A stretch of 64,000 bases of DNA, taken from positions 1 to 64,000 of the forward strand of contig JBJMHZ010000023.1 in the NCBI GenBank assembly GCA_045807125.1, written 5' to 3'. The notes below the pieces were generated by a model. That model saw nothing but the letters and a program-made list of their open reading frames with translations, had not been told where the DNA came from and made no database searches. The DNA comes from JBJMHZ01 sp045807125 (GTDB taxonomy: Bacteria > Actinomycetota > Actinomycetes > JAWWOL01). Every line of letters begins with the position of its first letter. The stretch's first letter is position 1. The position numbers were made by a program, and so were the translations under genes. Shown one piece after another: positions 26,901 to 34,635 of this stretch.

Positions 26901-28538
26901 CTCGCCGCCCTGCGCTCGGACGGCCGCGCCCCTGTCGCGGCGGGCGCCCGCGAGCTTGCGCTCGAGCCCGATGACGACTTCTTCGCGCTCGGGGGCCACT
27001 CGCTGCTGGCGGTACGGATGCTGGCGGCGATCGAGCGCGGGCACGGCGTCCAGCTAGCGCTCGGTGACTTCCTGGAGCAGCCGACCGTTGCCGGCCTGGC
27101 CCGGCTGCGCGACCTCTCCGGCCGCGAGCCCCGCCACGAGTCCCCCCGCGAGCCGCAGCCGGCCCAAGCGCCCGCGGAGCAGGGCCGTTATCCGGCGACC
27201 CCGACCCAGCAGCGCATGGTCTTCCTGGACCGCATCGCGAGCCAGCGCGCGGCCTACCTGGCACCCACGCTGGTGGAGCTCACCGGGCGCGTGGACCGGG
27301 CGGCGCTGGCGCGCGCCCTGGCGCACGTGCTCGGGCACCACCCCGCGCTGCGCTCCCGGTTCGTCCTCGACCGCGAGGACCGGCGGGTGCTCTACCGGAC
27401 CGACGGCACCCCGCCCGAGGTCGCCGTCAGCGACTGGACCGGTGCCGGCGACGAGCGGCTCGCCGCGCACCTGGAGGACATCTGCTGGTCGCCGTTCCAC
27501 CTCGGTACGGACGCGCCGGTCAGGGCGGAGGTCGCCGCCGCCGGCGACCGGACGGTCCTCGCTCTCGTCGCCCACCACGTCGTCGCCGACGGATGGGCGC
27601 AGCAGATCCTGCTGCGGCAGCTCGGTGATGCGTACCGCGCGGTCGTGGCCGATCGCTGTCCTCAGCTGCCGCCCGCCGTTCACCCCGCCGCCGTCGCCGA
27701 CGGCTGGGCCGCGCTCGACCCGGCGCGGCGCGCCGAGCGCACCGAAGCGCTGCTCGCCCGCCTGCGCGGCGCACCCGTTGACATCGCGCTCCCGCGCGAC
27801 CGCGAGCGCCCATCCCTCCAGGCGACGGCGGCGGGCACCCGCTGCCTCCGGCTGCCGGTGGCCGCGAGCGCCCGGCTGCGCAAGGCGCTGGCCGACGAGG
27901 GCGTCACGACGTCGATGGCCGCTCCGGCGCTGCTCGCCGCCACCCTCGCGGCGGCCGGCAGCCAGTGCGACTTCCTCTTCGCCTACCCGTGGGCCGGCCG
28001 CGAGACCGCCGCAGTCACCGAGGCGGTGGCCATGCTGGTCAGGACCCTGGTGCTGCGGGTCGACCTGCGCGACTCCCTCACCTGGCGCCGGCTCATGAGC
28101 GCGGTGCGGGAGGAGAGCCTCGCCGGCTACCGGTACGCGGACGTCCCGTTCGAGGCCCTGGTCGCCGAGCTCGACCCACGTCGTGGCCTCAGCCGCCCGC
28201 CCGTCACGCCGGTTCTCGTGACGACCGTGACCGACCCTCCCGTCCTGCCCGACCTCGGGCCCGAGGTGCGCGCGCGGCAGCTGGCACCGTCCGGACTGCG
28301 CATCAAGTACGAGCTGGAGCTGACGCTCCGGGACGTCGACGCCTGCATCGAGCTCGAGATCGCCTACGCGACGGCCCTGTTCGACCCGCCGACCGTCGAT
28401 GCCCTGCTGGGTGGCCTCGCCCGCGCCGCCGAGCAGTTCGTCGCGCACCCGGATTCCCCCGTACTGCCTCAGGACGGCGCATTCGACGACGGCAGGCCTG
28501 CCCCGCTGGGGCTCGAGAGGAGCGAAGGACAGCCATGA
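23916..28538 (+). CDS. NRPS C-A-PCP-C
   Basis: A 1540-residue NRPS. C1 covers residues ~15-445 with the active motif His144-His145-x3-Asp149-Gly. The A domain (~460-975) has HTSGTTGRPKS, SFDPATFETF, NVYGPTEVSC and NDKTDLRAL; its code D-P-F-S-Y-G-V-C-T-(K) matches nothing I know. PCP Ser1029 lies in LGGHSLLAVR. C2 (~1085-1520) has His1220-His1221 and Asp1225-Gly. C2 at the end should condense its chain with an amino acid on the separately encoded PCP that follows. The ATG overlaps the previous stop and its own stop overlaps the PCP start, both as ATGA. Confidence 0.9.
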   Translation: MTMRARSDPALRRRHAEEAPLSAAQESLWFVEQAHPGTAAYNVPLLLHWNEPVDVPALRTALAHLVARHESLRTTYRVRDGRPVQLVAPPGPVDVHVRRLAARPSPEELAPPARLPFDLESGPVLRCHLWQGAPEGDSLLIALHHIAFDGWSLSTLLDDLLEAYEAALAGGTVRSPGPPVQYADFVAWERESWEQRDVEGRAAARADELIDADEPPLLPGRHARVAAIRAGGQLTFPVPTDLWERTGRLATRLRATPFVVLLAAFQEALRRWSGSHDFLVGTVMANRPKPALEGVVGCFVNMVPLRCRPTPAMTFEELCLRSRTECFRALAYQDIPFDRLTALTAAKRGTGRAQLADVALGVQNMPMARTAGHPRWRQPTLLPTGTARHDLLLLVEERTDGVTGTIEHDIASCPPEMVQRFRDGFLALLDAAVAAPGTPLAALPLSSREPGRAVPGALVGAARDLSRTDPPADRTLLDVVAARLAEEPDAVAVSAAGTSISRRELDDWSWAVAASLGLGHGVVPVFAARGPALVAGWLGALRAGSAYVPLDLDAPVERLDHVLGDLDVRVVLADEAGAAVIRRLRSRVEVLDLAALRHGPTGDRRPPALSGDDTAVVIHTSGTTGRPKSIPVPHRGLANTVLWWAEDAALGPRDRLLCVVGTSFDPATFETFRALVSGAELVYADDVERKDGRALLRLLRTTSVVSLTPGLLRAVLDAESSDRAAGPPGPGLRLVYLGGERLTRSLATECARRWNVPLRNVYGPTEVSCTSLSAPVDPADPQPPPIGAPIWSTRAYVLGPAGEELPPGAPGELYLAGAGVSKGYLGRPDLTSASFLPDPFAPAHEPDARMYRTGDRVAVRADGLISYLGRTDDQVKILGNRIEPAEVAALLEEQHDAVLSAAVTGASDPERLVAYVVLDGSCPAPTHDEMVRPLRRWLPAAAVPSEIHVVDEMPRTANDKTDLRALRALRSTPLPRAPRRRAHLDAGQRWASEQFLAALRSDGRAPVAAGARELALEPDDDFFALGGHSLLAVRMLAAIERGHGVQLALGDFLEQPTVAGLARLRDLSGREPRHESPREPQPAQAPAEQGRYPATPTQQRMVFLDRIASQRAAYLAPTLVELTGRVDRAALARALAHVLGHHPALRSRFVLDREDRRVLYRTDGTPPEVAVSDWTGAGDERLAAHLEDICWSPFHLGTDAPVRAEVAAAGDRTVLALVAHHVVADGWAQQILLRQLGDAYRAVVADRCPQLPPAVHPAAVADGWAALDPARRAERTEALLARLRGAPVDIALPRDRERPSLQATAAGTRCLRLPVAASARLRKALADEGVTTSMAAPALLAATLAAAGSQCDFLFAYPWAGRETAAVTEAVAMLVRTLVLRVDLRDSLTWRRLMSAVREESLAGYRYADVPFEALVAELDPRRGLSRPPVTPVLVTTVTDPPVLPDLGPEVRARQLAPSGLRIKYELELTLRDVDACIELEIAYATALFDPPTVDALLGGLARAAEQFVAHPDSPVLPQDGAFDDGRPAPLGLERSEGQP

Positions 28539-28852
28539 CCGACCGGACGGAGGACGTGCGGCGGATCTGGAGCACGGTGCTCGGCACGGAGATCGAGGAC
28601 ACCGACGTCAACTTCTTCGACGTGGGTGGCTACTCGCTGCTCGTCATGGTCCTCCAGGAGCACCTGGAGGAGCTCGCCGGACGCCCGATCGCGCTCGAGG
28701 ACCTCTTCGAACACCCCACGATCCGCGCGCAGGCAGACCTGCTCGGTCGCGATCTCAGTGCCACCGCTCCCGTCGACGAGGGGCTCGGCCCACGAGCCCG
28801 GTCGCAACTGCTCGGTCGCAACCGCACCGGCGCGGACGAGGAGCGCGCATGA
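28535..28852 (+). CDS. Discrete peptidyl carrier protein
   Basis: A 105-residue carrier protein with the phosphopantetheine motif FFDVGGYSLLVMVLQ, LEDLFEHPTIRAQADLL and a charged C-terminal tail. It is coupled by ATGA overlaps to the C-A-PCP-C NRPS upstream and the PKS downstream. It therefore probably bridges them: the upstream C2 domain condenses onto it and the KS of the PKS accepts from it. It has no A domain of its own, so it must be charged in trans, possibly by the free-standing threonine A domain at 37776. Confidence 0.9.
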   Translation: MTDRTEDVRRIWSTVLGTEIEDTDVNFFDVGGYSLLVMVLQEHLEELAGRPIALEDLFEHPTIRAQADLLGRDLSATAPVDEGLGPRARSQLLGRNRTGADEERA

Positions 28853-31800
28853 CTCGGCCGACGGACATCGCGGTGATCGGTGTCGGCTGCCGCTTCCCTG
28901 ACGCCTCCGACCCGCAGGCGTTCTGGCGCAACCTCGTGACCGGGACGGTGTCGACGCGCGAGCAGACCACCGAGCGGCTGCTGGCCGGTGGGCGGTCCGA
29001 GAACGAGCTCGAGAACCCGTCGTTCGTGCCGGTCGCCGCGACCGTGCCGGACGTGGACCTGTTCGCGGCCGAGTTCTTCGGCTACTCCCCCGCCGAGGCC
29101 GAGCTCATCGACCCCGGCCAGCGGCTGTTCCTCGAAGTCTGCTGGGAGGCTCTGGAGTCCGCCGGGCACGCGCCGACCGAGACCGGCGCGGGGCCGGTCG
29201 TCGGCGTGTTCGCCAGCGGCGGGCCGAGCCCGTACACCGTGGCGCTCCAGGCGGCGAGATGGCGCGAGGGTGGCCTCGCCGCCGCCGTCGACGACCTCGA
29301 TCTCACGCTCGGCGGGGCGGCGGACTTCATCGCCTCGCGCGTCGCGTACAAGCTGGGCCTGCGGGGTCCCTCGGTGGGCGTCCAGACGGCCTGCTCGTCG
29401 TCCCTCACCGCGGTGCATTACGCCGTACTCAGCCTGCTCTCCGGCGAGTGCGACCTGGCCGTCGTCGGCGGTGCGGCCGTGAGCGACCCGCTGGTCGGCT
29501 TCATGCACGTGCCGGGTGGCGTGATGTCCGAGGACGGTCAGTGCCGCCCGTTCGATGCACGGTCCACGGGGACCGCAGCAGGGGCCGGCGCCGGAGCCGC
29601 GGTGCTTCGCCGCCTCGCGGACGCCCTCGCCGACGGCGACCCCGTGCTCGCCGTGATCCGCGGCAGCGCCGTGGGCAACGACGGGTCCACCCGCCCGGGC
29701 TTCACCGCGCCCAGCCCGGCGGGGCTCGCCACGGTGGTCGCGGGAGCGCTCGCGGTCGCCGGCGTGGCACCGCGCACGGTGCGGTGCGTCGAGGCGCACG
29801 GCTCCGGCACCCCTCTCGGCGACAGCCTCGAGCTCCGCGGCTTGAGCAGGGGCTTCCGCGCCGCGGCCGAGAGCACCGGCACGCCGCAGGTGGGCAGCGG
29901 CACGTGCGCCCTCGGCGCGGTCAAGGCCAACATCGGCCACGCCAGTTGGGCGGCCGGGATCGCGAGCTTCATCAAGGCCGTCCAGATCGCGCGCACCGGC
30001 GTCGTTCCGCCGCACCCGTCCTTCGAGCACCCCCGCGACCCGGGCGTGCTGGCGGACAGCCCGTTCCGCATCCCCACCGAGCCGACGTCCGTGGCCGACG
30101 GGGACGACTGGCATGTCCTGGTCAACTCGATGGGCCTCGGCGGGACCAACGCCACCGTCGTGCTCGCCCCACCGCCGGTCCCGACCCGTCCGTCCGCCGC
30201 GCCGGCCAGCACGGTGCGCCTGGTGCTGTCCGCGCGCACCCGCGTCGAGCTGGATGCGATGTCGCGCGCGATCGCCGCATGCCTGGACGCCGGCGCGCCG
30301 GCGGGCGACGTGGCGCACACCCTCCGCGTCGGACGCCGTGCCTTCGCCGAGCGGCGGGTGGTGGCGGCTCCCGCCGACGCGCTCGCCGCCGTCCTGCGGC
30401 TGCCGCGCCCACCTCGTGCGCGCACCCTGCGCGCCAAGCACCGCAAGGTCGTCCTGGTCGCGCCGGAGGGCAGGGACGCCGTTCCGGCGAAGCTGCTCGA
30501 GCACCTGGTGCGGGCCTTCCACGGCCAGGCCGACGTGGTTCGCGCGGCGGCGACGCACCCGTCTGCCGACGCGTACGAGCTGCGGCTCTCGCCGGACGAT
30601 GACCCCGTCGACGGGCCGGCGCTCGCGCTCGGCCGGGACGGCATGCCCGACCCGGACGCCCTGGACGAGGCCGTCACGACAGCATGGCTGCACGGGGCGC
30701 CGGTCGACTGGGCGTACATCTCCGCCCACGCCGGCGGCCGCCGGCTCGCGCTGCCCACCTACCCGTACGAGCGGCGGCGGTACTGGGCTCTCGACCGGGT
30801 CGGCCTGCCGCCGGCGCCGGACGCCGGCGCCTCGAGCGACACCGGGACGCCGCGGATCGGGGCGGCGCCGGTCGACTCGGACCCGGTGGAGAGCGCCATC
30901 CTCGACATCTGGGCCGAGCTGTTCGGCACGCCGGCGATCGGCCGCGACGCCGAGTTCGGCGCCCTGGGCGGCACCTCCTTGCTGTCGGTGCGGATGGGGC
31001 TCGAGATCCATGCGCGCCTCGGCATCCTGGTGAACCTGCACCGGGCCGGCGGGAGCCGGGCCACGGTGCGCAGGCTCGCGGCCATCGTGCGGGCCGGCCG
31101 GGCGGCCGGCGAGCCATCCGGCGGCGGGTCCCCCGCCGATGGCGAGGGCGCGCTCGTCGACGCCGATCTCGCCCTGCCGCTGGGGCGGCTGTCGCCGGCC
31201 CGCGCCACCGGTTCCGACGTGCTGCTCACCGGAGCCACCGGATTCCTCGGCGCGTTCCTGCTGCATCAGCTGCTGACGACCACGCGGCGCCGCGTGCACT
31301 GCCTCGTCCGCGCCGGCGACGAGGCCGAGGGCGAGCGGCGCCTGCGTCAGGCGGCGGCGGCGTACGCGCTCCCCGAACCCGACCCGGAGCGGGTGCGCGT
31401 GGTGGTCGGCGACCTGAGCGCCGTCGAGGAGGTCTGCACCGCGTACCGGGACGGCGAGCTGAGCCGCCAGGTCGGGCACGTCCTGCACTGCGCCGCACGG
31501 GTCGTCTTCACCGAGCCCTACAGCGAGCTGCGGAGCGACAACGTGCTGCCGACCCTCGGCCTGCTGCGCTGGGCGCGGGCCCATGGCTTGCGCGAGGTCA
31601 GCTTCGTCTCCTCGCTGGCGGCGACCGGTCCGGCGCTGGGCGCCGGCGGCCGGGTCCTCGAGAGCCGCGAGCAGCCGCTCGACCCAGCCCAAGGCGGCTA
31701 CGGCGTCACCAAGTGGGTCTGCGAACGGCTGCTGGAGCGCGCCGAGGCCGACGGCATGCAGGTGCGCGTCTTCCGGCCGGGCGTCATCCTCGGCGCGACT

Positions 31801-32325
31801 ACCACCGGCGCCTGCAACCCCAAGGACATGCTGTGGCGCATGCTCGCCGCCGGGCTGGCCGTCGGTGCGCATCCGCTGGACGCCCGGCCGATGGCGGTGG
31901 CACCCGTCGACCTGGTCGCGCGGGCGATCGTCGACCTGGCCTTCACCGGTGGAGCGGCCGGCCGCGCGTTCCACCTGGTGGGAGCCGAGGGACTGAGCGC
32001 GCAGCGGCTCTTCGCGCTGCTCGGCGAGTCGGGCCTGCGCACCGAGCCCCTGGCCCGTGCCGACTGGTTGTCCGCGGTCGCCGACCTGGCGCTCTCGTCG
32101 GGCAACGAGCTGCTGACCAGCATGGCGCTCTACGACGTCACCGGGCACGAGAGCGCCGACACCACGGTCGAGGCGACGGCGTGGCAGCAATGGCTGGCCG
32201 GTGCCGGAGTCAGCCCCGTGCCCACCGGGGAGTCGCTGCGCGCCGCGCTGACGCACCTCGTGGCGAAGGACCCGGCCTACGTGGAGCTGCTCAGCCGCCG
32301 CCTCGCAGCCGTCCCCTCGAGATGA
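28849..32325 (+). CDS. PKS-reductase: KS - (no AT) - ACP - thioester reductase
   Basis: A 1158-residue protein. The KS (residues ~4-430) is complete: Cys182 in QTACSSSL, His317 in EAHGSGT and His364 in KANIGH. A ~230-residue linker replaces the AT, and the usual post-AT stretch LPTYPYERRRYW remains. The ACP has Ser710 in LGGTSLLSVR. The C-terminal reductase (~785-1110) has the NADP motif GATGFLG (795-801) and Tyr951-x3-Lys955. Thioester reductases release the chain as an aldehyde, sometimes reduced further to an alcohol. As the last multidomain protein of the plus arm, it is the likely chain-releasing module. Confidence 0.9.
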   Translation: MTRPTDIAVIGVGCRFPDASDPQAFWRNLVTGTVSTREQTTERLLAGGRSENELENPSFVPVAATVPDVDLFAAEFFGYSPAEAELIDPGQRLFLEVCWEALESAGHAPTETGAGPVVGVFASGGPSPYTVALQAARWREGGLAAAVDDLDLTLGGAADFIASRVAYKLGLRGPSVGVQTACSSSLTAVHYAVLSLLSGECDLAVVGGAAVSDPLVGFMHVPGGVMSEDGQCRPFDARSTGTAAGAGAGAAVLRRLADALADGDPVLAVIRGSAVGNDGSTRPGFTAPSPAGLATVVAGALAVAGVAPRTVRCVEAHGSGTPLGDSLELRGLSRGFRAAAESTGTPQVGSGTCALGAVKANIGHASWAAGIASFIKAVQIARTGVVPPHPSFEHPRDPGVLADSPFRIPTEPTSVADGDDWHVLVNSMGLGGTNATVVLAPPPVPTRPSAAPASTVRLVLSARTRVELDAMSRAIAACLDAGAPAGDVAHTLRVGRRAFAERRVVAAPADALAAVLRLPRPPRARTLRAKHRKVVLVAPEGRDAVPAKLLEHLVRAFHGQADVVRAAATHPSADAYELRLSPDDDPVDGPALALGRDGMPDPDALDEAVTTAWLHGAPVDWAYISAHAGGRRLALPTYPYERRRYWALDRVGLPPAPDAGASSDTGTPRIGAAPVDSDPVESAILDIWAELFGTPAIGRDAEFGALGGTSLLSVRMGLEIHARLGILVNLHRAGGSRATVRRLAAIVRAGRAAGEPSGGGSPADGEGALVDADLALPLGRLSPARATGSDVLLTGATGFLGAFLLHQLLTTTRRRVHCLVRAGDEAEGERRLRQAAAAYALPEPDPERVRVVVGDLSAVEEVCTAYRDGELSRQVGHVLHCAARVVFTEPYSELRSDNVLPTLGLLRWARAHGLREVSFVSSLAATGPALGAGGRVLESREQPLDPAQGGYGVTKWVCERLLERAEADGMQVRVFRPGVILGATTTGACNPKDMLWRMLAAGLAVGAHPLDARPMAVAPVDLVARAIVDLAFTGGAAGRAFHLVGAEGLSAQRLFALLGESGLRTEPLARADWLSAVADLALSSGNELLTSMALYDVTGHESADTTVEATAWQQWLAGAGVSPVPTGESLRAALTHLVAKDPAYVELLSRRLAAVPSR

Positions 32326-33194
32326 GTGAGGAAGACGTGACCGAACCGCAGCAGACCGATCTCCTCGTCGTGGTGGGCGCCGGCGTCATGGGCGTGGGCA
32401 TCACTGCCCTCGCGCTCGGCCACGGCGTTCCCGTGGTTCTCGTCGACGTGGACGACGCAGCGCTGGAGCGGGCGGCCACGACCGTACCGGCGCGCATCCG
32501 CCACGGTCAGCTCCTCGGCAAGCTGCCGCGCCGGCAGGCCGTTCCCGAGCTGGCGCGGACCACCTCGCTCGCCCGGGCGGCGCAGGCCACCGCGGTGGTG
32601 GAAGCGGTGGTGGAAGTGCCGTCGGTCAAGGCCAAGGTGCTCGGCGAGGTCTCCGAGCTGGTGGCTCCCGGCACGCCGGTGATCACGATCACCTCGGGCA
32701 TCCCGGTCGACGAGCTCGCCGGCCACGCCAGCCGCCCTGGCGACGTGGTCGGCGCGCACTTCATGAACCCGGCGTACCTCATCCGCACGGTCGAGGTGGT
32801 CAGCGGGCCGCGCACCGTACCGGCCACGCTCGAGCGGACCCTGCACCTGCTCGCGGCGCTCGACCGGGAGCCGATCGTCGTGGGCGACGGGCCGGGCTTC
32901 GTCGTCAACCGGATCCTGCAACGGATGATCAACGAGTCCGCCCGGATCGTGCAGGAGGGCATCGCCACCCACGAGGAGGTCGACGCCCTCTTCCGAGGCT
33001 GCCTCGGGCACGCGTCGGGCCCGTTGGCGACGGGCGACCTGATCGGCCTCGACAACGTGGTCGACAGCCTTCGCGTCCTGCACGACCGCACCGGCGACGC
33101 CGGCTACGAACCCTGCGATCTGCTGCTCCGCATGGTCGCTGCGGGCGACGTCGGCCGCAAGTCGGGACGGGGGTTCTACCCGTACGACTCCTGA
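32322..33194 (+). CDS. 3-hydroxyacyl-ACP/CoA dehydrogenase, extender-unit biosynthesis (FkbK-like)
   Basis: A 290-residue NAD-dependent dehydrogenase of the 3-hydroxyacyl-CoA dehydrogenase family. It has the dinucleotide motif VVGAGVMGVGI near the N-terminus, the helix VGAHFMNPAYLIRTVEVV and GDGPGFVVNRIL. In methoxy/hydroxymalonyl-ACP pathways this enzyme oxidises the primary alcohol of glyceryl-ACP to the aldehyde. The ATG at 32322 overlaps the PKS stop; GTG 32337 with GAGGAAG upstream is the alternative. It heads the block with the ACP, acyl-CoA dehydrogenase-like and FkbH-like genes. Confidence 0.88.
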   Translation: MSEEDVTEPQQTDLLVVVGAGVMGVGITALALGHGVPVVLVDVDDAALERAATTVPARIRHGQLLGKLPRRQAVPELARTTSLARAAQATAVVEAVVEVPSVKAKVLGEVSELVAPGTPVITITSGIPVDELAGHASRPGDVVGAHFMNPAYLIRTVEVVSGPRTVPATLERTLHLLAALDREPIVVGDGPGFVVNRILQRMINESARIVQEGIATHEEVDALFRGCLGHASGPLATGDLIGLDNVVDSLRVLHDRTGDAGYEPCDLLLRMVAAGDVGRKSGRGFYPYDS

Positions 33195-33218
33195 CCGCAG
33201 CACCGTCCTTTTCCGACC

Positions 33219-33533
33219 ATGACCGAGAGGCTCCAGGGCACCGTGCGCGCTACCTCTTCCACCCGACCCTCCGCCGCCGAGATCGAGACCGAGCTGCTGT
33301 CGTTCCTTGCGGGCAAGGTGAAGCAGCCGGTGGCTCCCGACACCGACCTGTTCGCCTCGGGCGCGCTCACCTCGATGGTCTCGCTCGAGCTGGTCGTGCA
33401 CGTGGAGACGACGCACGGCGTGTCCGTGGTGGGCGACGAGCTGACGCTGGACAATTTCCGCAGCGTCAGAGCCATGGTGGCGCTCATCGAGCGGCTGCGG
33501 CCCGAGAGCGCCGCGGAGCCTGCTCATGAATGA
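33219..33533 (+). CDS. Acyl carrier protein for the extender unit (FkbJ-like)
   Basis: A 104-residue ACP. Its phosphopantetheine region reads LFASGALTSMVSLELVVHVE and is followed by LDNFRSVRAMVALIE, a pattern typical of the dedicated ACPs of methoxymalonyl/hydroxymalonyl pathways rather than of NRPS carriers. It would carry the three-carbon glyceryl unit while the neighbouring dehydrogenases oxidise it. The next gene starts within its last eight bases. Confidence 0.88.
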   Translation: MTERLQGTVRATSSTRPSAAEIETELLSFLAGKVKQPVAPDTDLFASGALTSMVSLELVVHVETTHGVSVVGDELTLDNFRSVRAMVALIERLRPESAAEPAHE

Positions 33534-34635
33534 GGCCGGTGAGCGGGCCATCGCCCTCGTCGAACGAGCCGCCAAGGGGCAGGCCGAGGAGTGGGACCGC
33601 ATCGGCGAGCTGCCGCGTGGCGCGCTGCGCGAGCTCGGCGACGAGGGCGTGCTGTGCGCCGACGTGCCGGAGCGGTTCGGCGGCCTCGGTCTCAGCAGCC
33701 GCGACAACGGCGAGCTGATCGCCGCCACGGGCGAGCTATGCGGCTCCCTGCGCAGCGTGATGACGTCCCAGGGCATCGTCGCGTGGACCGTGTCCCGGCT
33801 CGGCTCGGCCGAGCAGCAGGCCGAGCTCCTTCCTCGGCTCACCGCGGGCGAGACGGCCGGCGTGGCCCTCAGCGAGCAAGGAGCCGGGAGCGACCTGGCC
33901 GCGATGTCGACCGAGATCGCGAGGGACGGCAGCTCGATCGTCGTCACCGGTGAGAAGACGTGGGTGACCGGCGCCTGCTATGCGTCGCTGCTCGTGGTCT
34001 TCGGCCGGTACGGCAGCGGCGCCGCCGTCGCTGCCGTACCGGCCGACGCCCCAGGAGTGACCGTCGAGCGCATCCACGACCCGCTCGGTTGCCGCGCGGC
34101 CGGGCACTCCACGGTGCGACTGGACCGCGTACGACTGCCCGCGACGCACCTGCTCGGTGGCGCCGGGCTGCCGGTCACGATGCTGGCGGCTTCGCCGCTC
34201 ACCCACGGCCGCATCTCCGTGGCGTGGGGCTGCGTCGGCATCCTGCGCGCGTGCCTTGGCGAGGTCGTGCGGCACAGCGACCGGCGACGGGCCTTCGGCA
34301 GCCGGCTCGCCGAGCATCAGCTCATCCGGCGGCACGTGGCGGAGCTCTACGCGGCCGAGCGCACGTCGACGTACGCCTGCGAGCGGGCCAGCCAGTACTG
34401 GGACGCGGACGAGCCCCGGCACCCGGTGGCGGCGGTCCTCGCCAAGCACGTCGCCGCCGGGCACGCGGCGCGCGGTGCCGCAACCGCCGTGCAGGTGCTG
34501 GCGTCGGCCGGTGCGCGCTCCTCGCACCTGGTGGCGCGCGCCTACCGGGACGCCAAGCTCATGGAGATCATCGAGGGCAGCACCGAGATCAGCCAGCTGC
34601 TGCTGGCGGACGAGGCGATGGCGCTGTGGGCATGA
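33526..34635 (+). CDS. Acyl-CoA dehydrogenase-like oxidase of extender-unit biosynthesis (FkbI-like)
   Basis: A 369-residue flavoprotein of the acyl-CoA dehydrogenase fold. It has ALSEQGAGSDLAAM, TGEKTWVTGA, RRAFGSRLAEHQLI and a C-terminal IIEGSTEISQLLL. In this pathway class the family oxidises the aldehyde of 2-hydroxy-3-oxopropionyl-ACP to hydroxymalonyl-ACP. The assignment follows from its place between the dedicated ACP and the FkbH-containing gene. It overlaps its neighbours on both sides. Confidence 0.88.
   Translation: MNEAGERAIALVERAAKGQAEEWDRIGELPRGALRELGDEGVLCADVPERFGGLGLSSRDNGELIAATGELCGSLRSVMTSQGIVAWTVSRLGSAEQQAELLPRLTAGETAGVALSEQGAGSDLAAMSTEIARDGSSIVVTGEKTWVTGACYASLLVVFGRYGSGAAVAAVPADAPGVTVERIHDPLGCRAAGHSTVRLDRVRLPATHLLGGAGLPVTMLAASPLTHGRISVAWGCVGILRACLGEVVRHSDRRRAFGSRLAEHQLIRRHVAELYAAERTSTYACERASQYWDADEPRHPVAAVLAKHVAAGHAARGAATAVQVLASAGARSSHLVARAYRDAKLMEIIEGSTEISQLLLADEAMALWA

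Noticed and set aside
23682..27044. Minus-strand open frame of 1120 codons opposite the C-A-PCP-C NRPS
   Set aside because: High GC keeps antisense frames open. No motif is present, and the plus strand encodes well-defined NRPS domains.
28630..32256. Minus-strand open frame of 1208 codons opposite the KS-ACP-TR gene
   Set aside because: An antisense shadow with biased composition and no domain.
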